Assembly: GCA_963763325.1 (NCBI GenBank)
Contig: CAVXOL010000014.1
Span: 1 to 64,000 of the forward strand
Reading direction: 5' to 3'
DNA from: JBBECJ01 sp963763325
Lineage (GTDB): Bacteria; Chloroflexota; Chloroflexia; Thermomicrobiales; CFX8
DNA: 64,000 nucleotides
Below are positions 9,838 to 16,661 of the stretch, one piece after another. The notes beneath the pieces are model-generated. The model did not search any database. It was not told where the DNA came from and was given only the letters and a program-made list of their open reading frames with translations. The position numbers and the translations under genes were made by a program. The stretch's first letter is position 1, and each line of letters starts with the position of its first letter.

Positions 9838-10245
9838 CGGTAGACCCTCCTGCATTCGTCCGACCGGCCGTCGCGTACCTGCTGGGAAAGTGCGACAGTG
9901 CATGCTCGCGGCGTTGACAGACCATCGTCTGGAATCGTCATTGATCCGGGGTGCCAGGGATCACCATCTCGACGGTGACCCTACCGTAGCGCAGCACATC
10001 ATCAGGCACAAGACCTCCGTCACCGCCAGATCTAACGTGTGAACGACGCCATTGGCGCCTGCGTCCCGCAGCCATCCGACGGCTCATCGCACAACGCACC
10101 AGCGCCGAAAGTCGGTGCGAACCTGTCAGCGACAATTCGCGCTCAATCGCTGTAACGAACTGGGCCGTTCGGGAGACCGTATGACATGGCGTCGCGAGCG
10201 TGGCGATACCGTGTCCAACCATCATTCCCCGAAGGAGGGCAACTC
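9838..10245. other. Divergent intergenic region, Gfo/Idh / FAD oxidase
   Basis: 408 bases between two divergent genes. It holds the ribosome sites of both (GGAGGG before 9837; GAAGGAGG at 10231-10238). I see no convincing small gene, hairpin or repeat. Confidence 0.45.
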
Positions 10246-11643
10246 ATGTCAATCCAGTCCGAGCAGCGTGCCATTGCACTCTCTTCTGACGCGATCGAGG
10301 GACTGCGGACCAGCCTCCGCGGCGCGCTGATTATGCCCGGTGAGGAGGGCTACGCCGCCGCCTGTACGATCTGGAACGGGATGATCGACAAGCGACCAGG
10401 ACTGGTCGTCCAGCCGGCTGGTGTCGCCGATGTCATCTCCGCCGTCAACTTCGCCCGCGACAACAACCTGCTGCTGTCGATCAAGAGCGGCGGGCACAAC
10501 GTGGCCGGCAACGCACTCTGCGACGACGGCCTGCTGCTCGACATGTCCAGCATGCGCGCCGTCCACGTCGATCCGCGCACCCAGACCGCCTACGTCGAGG
10601 GCGGCGCGCAGTGGGGCGACTTCGACCACGAGACAGCCGCCTTCCATCTAACCTCGACCGGCGGCATCGTCTCGACGACCGGTGTGGCCGGGCTGACGCT
10701 GGGCGGCGGCATCGGCTGGCTCAACGCGAAGTACGGCGCGGCCTGCGACAACGTCCTCGCCTACGACATCGTCCTCGCCGACGGCAACTACGTCCGCGTC
10801 AGCGCCGACGAGCACCCCGACCTGTTCTGGGCGCTCAAGGGAGGCGGCGGCAACTTCGGCGTCGTCACCGGCTTCCTCTTCCAACTCCATCCGTTCGACC
10901 ATCAGGTGCTGGCCGGGGCGCGCTTCTACCCGATCGAGCAGGGGCGCGATGTCCTCGAGATGTACCGCACGGTCACCTCGGCAACGTCCGACAACGTCAT
11001 CGTCTACGCGGCGCTCTGGATCAATCCGGCCACCGGAACCCACGCCTCGGCCCTGGCGTTCTGCCACTCCGGCGACCTCGACGAGGCCGAGCGCGAGATG
11101 GCGACCGTCCGCATGTTCGGCGAGGCCGACCTCGACATCATTTCTCCGATGCCCTACACGGCCTGGCAGCAGGCGTTCAACCCGCTCGTGCCGCACGGGC
11201 GGCAGTACTACTGGAAGGCCCTGCTCTTCAGCCAGCTGGACGACGCGATGCTCGACCTCGCCGCCGAGATGGGGAAGATCAAGCCCAACCCCACCTCATA
11301 CATGGTCTTCGAGCAGTTCGCCGGGCAGTATGGGCGCACGGGCAAGAGCGAGACAGCCTTCTGGCATCGCGACGCGCGCTACCAGATCGTCATCGGTGGC
11401 GCCTGGGACGATCCCGCCGAGCAGGATGCCTGCATCGCGTGGGCGCGCAAGGTGCACGACACCCTCGCCCCGTACGCGCTGACCGGCCGCAACCTGAACT
11501 TCACCGTTGTCGACCAGGACGAAATCTCGCCGCGCATCCGTGCCGCCTCTGGTGACAACTGGGAGCGGCTCGTCAGAGTCAAGACGACCTACGACCCAAC
11601 CAACCTCTTCCGGGTCAACAACAACATCCCGCCAGCCTCGTAG
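10246..11643 (+). CDS. FAD-linked oxidase, berberine-bridge-enzyme-like
   Basis: 465 residues, intact. It should oxidise an alcohol or similar carbon with O2 as acceptor. RPGLVVQPAGVADVISAVNF begins the PCMH FAD domain, SIKSGGHNVAG contains the His that carries 8-alpha-histidyl FAD in this family, and LTLGGGIGWLNAKYG is the diphosphate loop. The Cys that forms the second covalent FAD link in plant enzymes is not in its usual place (STTGVAGLTLGG), so attachment is probably single. The BBE C-terminus is present (TYDPTNLFRVNNNI). ATG 10246 follows GAAGGAGG. A close paralogue ends the window at 62.5-63.9 kb. Confidence 0.9.
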   Translation: MSIQSEQRAIALSSDAIEGLRTSLRGALIMPGEEGYAAACTIWNGMIDKRPGLVVQPAGVADVISAVNFARDNNLLLSIKSGGHNVAGNALCDDGLLLDMSSMRAVHVDPRTQTAYVEGGAQWGDFDHETAAFHLTSTGGIVSTTGVAGLTLGGGIGWLNAKYGAACDNVLAYDIVLADGNYVRVSADEHPDLFWALKGGGGNFGVVTGFLFQLHPFDHQVLAGARFYPIEQGRDVLEMYRTVTSATSDNVIVYAALWINPATGTHASALAFCHSGDLDEAEREMATVRMFGEADLDIISPMPYTAWQQAFNPLVPHGRQYYWKALLFSQLDDAMLDLAAEMGKIKPNPTSYMVFEQFAGQYGRTGKSETAFWHRDARYQIVIGGAWDDPAEQDACIAWARKVHDTLAPYALTGRNLNFTVVDQDEISPRIRAASGDNWERLVRVKTTYDPTNLFRVNNNIPPAS

Positions 11644-11906
11644 CTGGCGGCACACCCACCCCCACCCTTCCTGCGACCGGCGAGCCTGCACGCTCCGCCG
11701 GCCGCAGGCTGGGCTGGGTGCTGGTACACGCGACCTGCGAGGTTGGTCGTCGCGGACACGGTCTCCGCTCACGTGCCCAACAACGTTTCCGGGCGATGCA
11801 GTGCGATCTCGTTCCAACAGGCATCACCACCTGCAGCGACGTGCCTGCTAAGATACGGTCACACACATCCAACGGTTGTGCGACCAACATATGCGGTGGA
11901 TCGTCG

Positions 11907-12572
11907 ATGCCAGATCTTGCGCTACGTGAACGCGGCGACGACATGGCCCTGATTGAGGCGCTGCGGCGAGGCGAGGAAGCCGCCTTCGTCGCGTTGGTCG
12001 GTCGCTACCATACGTCGCTGCTGCGCATCGCATCGCTGCATGTCGCCGATCGAGCCGCCGCCGAAGATGTCGTCCAGGAAACCTGGCTGGGAGTCCTGCG
12101 CGGCATCGATCGCTTCGAGGGACGCTCCTCGCTCAAGACCTGGATCGTCCACATTCTGATCAACCGGGCCAAGACACGCGGCAAGCGCGAGCGCCGCAGC
12201 ATCCCGTTCTCGGCCCTCTCGTACGACGACGATGACGATACGCCAGCCGTCGAGCCCGAGCGGTTCCTGCCGGCCGGCGATCCGCACTGGCCCCGGTATT
12301 GGGACGCCTACCCGCGTGACTGGGACGCCCTCCCCGAGCAGCACCTGCTCTCCGCCGAGACGCTCGCCGTTGCCAGCCGTGCCGTCGCCGCCTTACCGCC
12401 GAATCAACGCGAGGTCATCAGATTGCGAGACATCGAAGGCTGGTCAGCCAGTGAGGTATGTAACGCACTGGTGATCTCGGAGGCCAATCAGCGCGTCTTG
12501 CTGCATCGCGCGCGATCCACGGTACGACGCGCTCTGGAACAGTATGTAAACGAAACGGTGACGACGTCATAA
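11907..12572 (+). CDS. RNA polymerase ECF sigma factor
   Basis: About 221 residues, intact. Region 2 reads AAFVALVGRYHTSLLRIASL through AEDVVQETWLGVLRGIDRFE and SSLKTWIVHILINRAK (core binding and -10 recognition). A long acidic insert with a DDDDD run separates it from region 4, ALPPNQREVIRLRDIEGWSA with a helix-turn-helix that recognises the -35 element. The ATG at 11907 has only a weak ribosome site (GGTGGA). Its stop overlaps the start of the zinc-finger gene by one base, the usual arrangement for an ECF factor and its cognate anti-sigma factor. Confidence 0.9.
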   Translation: MPDLALRERGDDMALIEALRRGEEAAFVALVGRYHTSLLRIASLHVADRAAAEDVVQETWLGVLRGIDRFEGRSSLKTWIVHILINRAKTRGKRERRSIPFSALSYDDDDDTPAVEPERFLPAGDPHWPRYWDAYPRDWDALPEQHLLSAETLAVASRAVAALPPNQREVIRLRDIEGWSASEVCNALVISEANQRVLLHRARSTVRRALEQYVNETVTTS

Positions 12573-12829
12573 TGAGCGAGATTCTTGACGACCTGACCTG
12601 TCAGGAACTGGTCGAGGTCGTAACCGAGTACCTCGAAGGTAGCTTGCCGCCCGTCGAGCGGCAACACTTCGAACACCACCTCGCCGACTGTGACGGATGC
12701 GTCGCCTACGTCAACCAGATGCGCCACACCATCCAGGTGCTCGGCCGCCTCGGTGTCGAAGACATCCCGGCCGATGACCAGGAGCGCCTGCTCGACCTCT
12801 TCCGCGACTGGCGCCGCTCCGGCAGTTGA
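12572..12829 (+). CDS. Zinc-finger anti-sigma factor (zf-HC2)
   Basis: 85 residues, intact, translationally coupled to the sigma gene by a TAATG overlap. The motif LTCQELVEVVTEYLEGSL ... HHLADCDGC is the HxxxCxxC zinc-binding core (zf-HC2/ZAS) that clamps ECF sigma factors. There is no membrane helix, so this is a soluble anti-sigma factor that would respond to a cytoplasmic signal such as redox state, with release of zinc from the Cys pair as the known mechanism in RsrA-type members. The trigger here is unknown. Confidence 0.88.
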   Translation: MSEILDDLTCQELVEVVTEYLEGSLPPVERQHFEHHLADCDGCVAYVNQMRHTIQVLGRLGVEDIPADDQERLLDLFRDWRRSGS

Positions 12830-13009
12830 TCCTTTCTGGTCCCTGCTCGCCGAACAGTTCCCGGGCGTCACCTTTCCGGTCGCACTCCGCCGTCGCCACA
12901 GCACGTCTCTGCCGCAAGCGTGCCGTGACCTCTGTAACGTCTGCCACTCCTGCCGAGACTGTTGAACGTGGATACAGATTGACGCGTATCGATGGATTGG
13001 AGAAAACCA

Positions 13010-13300
13010 ATGTACGGAACGATCGCGCGACTCCGGGTTACGCCAGGCAAGCACGACGAGCTACGCAAGTTCGGGAAGGAGGGTGCCGACAATCTCCCAG
13101 CGCTCGCCTTCGAGTACGTCATGCAGTCGGATGCGGACCCCAACGAGATGTGGTTGGTCGTCGGCTTTGAAAGCCGCGACGCGTACAAGAGCAATGCCGA
13201 CAGTCCCGAGCAGCACGAGCAGTATCTGAAGCTCCGCGCGCTTCTCGATGCCGACCCGGAGTGGCACGACGGCGAATACGTCGACGCCCTCGTCCGGTAG
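13010..13300 (+). CDS. Antibiotic-biosynthesis-monooxygenase (ABM)-like protein
   Basis: 96 residues, intact. MYGTIARLRVTPGKHDELRK begins a dimeric alpha-beta barrel (ferredoxin-like) fold, continued by EYVMQSDADPNEMWLVVGFE and SPEQHEQYLKLRALLD. Members include heme-degrading and quinol monooxygenases, but no catalytic residue identifies a reaction here. It lies 180 bases behind the sigma/anti-sigma pair on the same strand and could be one of its targets, which is inference. ATG 13010 has GGAG eight bases upstream. Confidence 0.75.
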   Translation: MYGTIARLRVTPGKHDELRKFGKEGADNLPALAFEYVMQSDADPNEMWLVVGFESRDAYKSNADSPEQHEQYLKLRALLDADPEWHDGEYVDALVR

Positions 13301-13423
13301 CCGCGAACTCACGGCGTTACTGGCAACAGCCGAACGATGCCTGTCGCCAGTAACGCACCATGCCTCCAAATGCGGCACGCGAGCAACGCCGCGCAGTGCG
13401 TCAATGTGCAGAGGTCAGACGCC

Positions 13424-13494
13424 CTACATCACAATGACATGCCGCAACGCCTCACCGCGCTCGACCGAGACGCTCGCCTCGTTGATGCGCTCCA
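13424..13494 (-). pseudogene. 3' relic of an alcohol dehydrogenase gene
   Basis: The minus strand reads LERINEASVSVERGEALRHV followed by IVM and TAG, matching the last 23 residues of the intact alcohol dehydrogenase at 14681-15760. By eye 67 of 75 bases agree, and most differences are at third codon positions. Nothing upstream of this segment resembles the rest of the gene. Confidence 0.75.
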
Positions 13495-13612
13495 GCAATC
13501 GTTCCAGGCCCACATCCGGATCGATACCCCAGTCGAATGGGAGTTCTACCGCAACGGCGGCATCCTCTCGATAGTCCTGCGACGGCTGGCCAGCGGTTCG
13601 GCCAACGGATAA
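13495..13612 (+). pseudogene. 3' relic of an aconitase gene
   Basis: SFQAHIRIDTPVEWEFYRNG, then GILSIVLRRLASGSANG and TAA, matches the C-terminus of acnA at about 4550-4655. This relic keeps an open frame across the place where acnA itself is shifted. It abuts the dehydrogenase relic head-on with no spacer. Confidence 0.75.
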
Positions 13613-13688
13613 TCTGCTCTAACCAGTCCGGTTGCGGTAGACCGGCTAACGGGCCAGCCTGCAGCAACGACTACTAGCCAGGCATCAC

Positions 13689-13892
13689 GGTAGCACTGGA
13701 CGCCAACGGACTGGTAATCGCGTTGGAGATACTTGATCTGCGTGAGCGTGTATCTCCGGACGAACTGGACTCGCTGGCCGAGACGATGCACCTGCTGCGG
13801 TCGCGTCCGAATGCCGAGCGGCTTCTGACATCGTTGGAACGTCGGTCAGTCTCGCCACGCTCCAAGTGAAGTTGGGACTCGACTTGGAATAG
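13689..13892 (+). pseudogene. Chimeric relic: DUF2283 tail joined to Phd/YefM antitoxin tail
   Basis: ALDANGLVIALEILDLRERV matches the end of the DUF2283 gene near 5090. It continues in frame into DELDSLAETMHLLRSRPNAE and RLLTSLER, the antitoxin tail also seen at 7303-7440. A shift near 13845 leads to the terminal TAG at 13890. No start codon or N-terminal domain of either family is present. Confidence 0.65.
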
Positions 13893-13939
13893 CAACCAGT
13901 AGCTGCACCGTCAACAGCAAACCGTCTCGGCGTGGATCA

Positions 13940-14326
13940 CTACCACATGCGCGTGACAGGATAGGCATCGAAGGCCGTATCACCACTGATGATAGGAAGT
14001 TGCTCAGCCATCGCCTGAGCGATCAACATCCGGTCAAAGGGATCGCCGTGGTGACGTTCAAGGTGCATGAGTTGAAAGAGATGCCGAACGTCGATCGGCA
14101 ACAGCACGATCTCATGGCGAGCCAGTTGGTCCGGTATCAGATCCTCAAACGGTCGAAGCAGCGGCAGACGGCCGATACTAGATTTGATCGCGATCTCCCA
14201 AAGACTCGCAATACTCAGGAATAGTTCAGTTTCCGGGTCGCGGATCAAGTCGCGTGCGCGGACACTCAGGCGCGGGCTGCCTTCGATGAACCAGAGGAAG
14301 GCGTGGGTATCGAGCAACGCGTTCAT
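13940..14326 (-). CDS. PIN-domain ribonuclease toxin (VapC-like)
   Basis: 128 residues, intact. The acidic residues that hold Mg2+ in PIN nucleases are visible: Asp in NALLDTHAFLW, Glu in ASLWEIAIKS, and Asp in HGDPFDRMLIAQA and ISGDTAFDAY. Such toxins cleave RNA, often tRNA or rRNA. Its start lies inside the end of the antitoxin gene (4-base overlap), so the two are co-translated. This is the only complete type II pair in the window. Confidence 0.88.
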   Translation of the reverse strand: MNALLDTHAFLWFIEGSPRLSVRARDLIRDPETELFLSIASLWEIAIKSSIGRLPLLRPFEDLIPDQLARHEIVLLPIDVRHLFQLMHLERHHGDPFDRMLIAQAMAEQLPIISGDTAFDAYPVTRMW

Positions 14327-14568
14327 CGCTCCTGATACTCGGCAAACTCTTCGAGCGGTTCGTCGAAGTCGTCGGGGACGATCAGCATTCCCTTTGCGCT
14401 CCCGAACTCGCGCGGGCGTCGCGGTTCACGCGCTGGTTCAACGACAAGGCGGACAACCTGCCGGTCGTACTTCTGGTCGGTCGTGATGACAACGTCCTCG
14501 CCGCGCAACGCCGCCTCAATCAGGTCGTGAAGCCGAGCCTGAGCATCATCGATTGTTGTCCGAATCAT
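14323..14568 (-). CDS. Antitoxin of the PIN toxin (Phd/VapB-like)
   Basis: 81 residues from ATG 14568, which has GGAG six bases upstream; an in-frame ATG at 14580 is less likely when aligned with the paralogue at 7714. TTIDDAQARLHDLIEAALRG forms the N-terminal dimer and operator-binding part. GSAKGMLIVPDDFDEPLEEF is the C-terminal motif that wraps the PIN toxin. It probably represses its own promoter in the 110 bases upstream. It lies downstream of and on the same strand as the alcohol dehydrogenase. Confidence 0.85.
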   Translation of the reverse strand: MIRTTIDDAQARLHDLIEAALRGEDVVITTDQKYDRQVVRLVVEPAREPRRPREFGSAKGMLIVPDDFDEPLEEFAEYQER

Positions 14569-14680
14569 TGCCATCTCCATCGGTCGTTGGTTCCGTGAGG
14601 AAGTGGCTGTAATCGTAACATCAGGCCAGTGATCACCACGATGCCAGAAGAACGCGCTGGCATAGCCAACATCCGCCGCC

Positions 14681-15760
14681 CTACATCACGATGACATGCC
14701 GCAACGCCTCGCCACGCTCGACCGAAGCGATCGCCTCATTGATCCGCTCCAGCGGATACCGCTCGGTGATCAACTCGTCCAGTTGCAACTGCCCAGCCTG
14801 ATACAGGTCCATCAGCCGTGGAACATCGACCGACAACCGCGTCCCGCCCATCTTGCTGCCGAGGATCCGCACGCTGCGATAGACCGTCTCGAAGACCGGC
14901 AGCGACAGGTTGACACCCGTCGGCGGCATCCCGACCAGCACCAGCGCGCCCTCGTCGCGCACCAGCCCCAACCCAAGCTCGGCCGCCTGGGCGCTGCCGA
15001 CCGTCACGAACACATAGTCCACGCCCCTCGGGCCGCTGATCGCCCGCACCGCCTCGGCAGCGTCCGAGCGCGTCGCGTTGACCCCGTGCGTCGCGCCAAA
15101 GCCGCGCGCATCCTCCAGCTTGCCGTCGAGCACATCGACCGCGATGATCGGGTTCGCCCCGGACAGCCGCGCCCCCTGGATCGCGTTCATCCCGACCCCG
15201 CCGGTCCCGATCACGACCACGCTGCTACCGGCCGGCACGTTGGCCGTGTTGACGACCGCCCCGAACCCGGTGATCACCCCGCAGGCCAGCAGCGCCACAC
15301 TCTCCATCGGCAGACCGTCCGGCACCTTCACGAGTTGCGACTGGTCGACGACGACCTGATCCGCGAACCCCCCGACGTTGACCCCCTGGACGATCGGCAC
15401 GCCGTCGCGCGTATGCAGCCGCGTCTCAGTCGCCAGCGCAAACACCGCCTCGCAGTGGTTCGGCGAGCCGCTCTGACAATAGAAGCAGCGCCCACACGAG
15501 CGCAGCAGCGAGACGATCACCCGGTCGCCGACCGCGACGCCGCTGACACCCGGCCCCAACTCCTCGACGATCCCGGCCACCTCATGCCCTGCGACGATCG
15601 GCAGCGCCCCGCCGCGCTCGCCACGCAGCCGGTGCAGGTCGCTGTGGCAGATGCCGCAGGCCGTCACCCGCACACGCACCTCGCCCAGCTTGGGCGGATC
15701 GATCTCGATCTCATCAATGACCAGAGGTTGCCCGAACTCGTAGCAGACCGCCGCACGCAT
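14681..15760 (-). CDS. Zinc-dependent alcohol dehydrogenase (MDR superfamily)
   Basis: 359 residues, intact. Oxidises an alcohol with NAD(P). CGICHSDLHRLRGE and GHEVAGIVEELGPG provide the catalytic zinc ligands (Cys, His-Glu). The structural-zinc loop is present with its four cysteines (SCGRCFYCQSGSPNHCE). VVVIGTGGVGMNAIQGARLS is the Rossmann nucleotide loop. ATG 15760 follows GGAGG. The last 23 codons are repeated as a relic at 13424-13494. The upstream 300 bases contain the large hairpin at 15990-16042. Confidence 0.92.
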   Translation of the reverse strand: MRAAVCYEFGQPLVIDEIEIDPPKLGEVRVRVTACGICHSDLHRLRGERGGALPIVAGHEVAGIVEELGPGVSGVAVGDRVIVSLLRSCGRCFYCQSGSPNHCEAVFALATETRLHTRDGVPIVQGVNVGGFADQVVVDQSQLVKVPDGLPMESVALLACGVITGFGAVVNTANVPAGSSVVVIGTGGVGMNAIQGARLSGANPIIAVDVLDGKLEDARGFGATHGVNATRSDAAEAVRAISGPRGVDYVFVTVGSAQAAELGLGLVRDEGALVLVGMPPTGVNLSLPVFETVYRSVRILGSKMGGTRLSVDVPRLMDLYQAGQLQLDELITERYPLERINEAIASVERGEALRHVIVM

Positions 15761-15989
15761 CGTCGTCCTCCATGCCGTTCGCTGGCGTATGGTCGCTGTC
15801 GTTGGTATCGCGCGTCTACCGCGCTGAAGTGCGATGCGGCTATCATGCTCCCATGCCGCGCCAGCGTCAATCACGCCACCCCACCGCAGTGGTGCGCCGC
15901 TTGTCCAGTGGGCTGGAGGCGCCTTCACTGATCCACGTTCCCTATTGACCGTACAGCCGATGCAGTGCGGCGCAAGCTGCGAGTCCGTG

Positions 15990-16042
15990 CCGAACCGGAA
16001 CGACCCCGCCTCGCCGCTCGAAGCGGAGTCGTTCCGGTTCGG
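15990..16042 (-). terminator. Long hairpin behind the KEA-repeat gene
   Basis: Two 20-base arms pair with one mismatch around a 13-base loop. It lies 25 bases beyond the stop of the minus-strand gene at 16068 and upstream of the alcohol dehydrogenase. It is most simply a terminator for that gene, though no T-run follows. The 15761-16067 interval holds nothing else I can identify. Confidence 0.6.
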
Positions 16043-16067
16043 GATGTCATGACCAGGACCTTGGGTC

Positions 16068-16538
16068 CTACGGCAGGGCGTCGAGTTGCGCCTCCTTATG
16101 CGCGTAGTAGCGCCGCATCGTCTCCTGGCGCTTGGTGCTAGCGGCCAGGTCGCTGCGCAGCTGCTCCTGCACGGCCAGCCGCGACTCCTTGTCGACGGCC
16201 ACGCGCTGAATCTGGGTCGGCTGGGCCGTGATCGCGGAGAACTCAGCGTCCATCGATGCTTCCTTGTGCGCATAGAAGCGCTGTAGTGCCTCAAGCTGGG
16301 TGGCATTGGTCGTGAGTGCCGCTGCCGCGAGTTCGAGCCTGTCCTGGCGTGCTTCCTTCGCGGCATAGAACCGCTGCATCGTCGTTGCCGGTGCTGACAC
16401 GTTGCTGGTGGCGTTCGAATCCTGGCTCAGTTGGAACACGACGACGCCGGCGAGCAAGGTCATCAATAGCCCCGCTGCGATCAGAGCGACCTTGGGATGA
16501 TTGAATCCAGCCCGTTGCATTCGAGTGATTGCCTGCAT
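16068..16538 (-). CDS. Membrane-anchored protein with QRFYAxKEAxxD repeats, function unknown
   Basis: 156 residues, intact and not recognised. One membrane helix at about 17-37 (VALIAAGLLMTLLAGVVVFQ) follows a short basic N-terminus, so the rest probably faces outward. Four repeats start at residues 54 (MQRFYAAKEARQD), 85 (LQRFYAHKEASMD), 110 (IQRVAVDKESRLA) and 141 (MRRYYAHKEAQLD), spaced 31, 25 and 31 residues. The segments between are rich in Ala, Gln, Thr and Leu and predict long amphipathic helices. It lies 123 bases behind LuxR regulator 1 on the same strand, so the two may be co-transcribed. Confidence 0.8.
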   Translation of the reverse strand: MQAITRMQRAGFNHPKVALIAAGLLMTLLAGVVVFQLSQDSNATSNVSAPATTMQRFYAAKEARQDRLELAAAALTTNATQLEALQRFYAHKEASMDAEFSAITAQPTQIQRVAVDKESRLAVQEQLRSDLAASTKRQETMRRYYAHKEAQLDALP

Positions 16539-16661
16539 TGTGGGACTCCTTCGCTGTATCGCCTTCGGTGTGTCGACAGTTCGTCAACCACACCCGGAGC
16601 ATGCGCTCAGGAGGCAGATGGCACATCGAGGAGACTACGGAGGCGGCGGGAATACGTAGGG

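Noticed and set aside
13424..14760. Integrative element with att sites at the dehydrogenase 3' end
   Set aside because: The flanking repeats exist but differ at third codon positions and there is no integrase or mobility gene inside; ordinary paralogue decay explains them as well. Kept only as a hypothesis.
14696..15931. 411-codon plus-strand open frame
   Set aside because: Antisense to the alcohol dehydrogenase, with Arg/His/Asp-rich nonsense composition.
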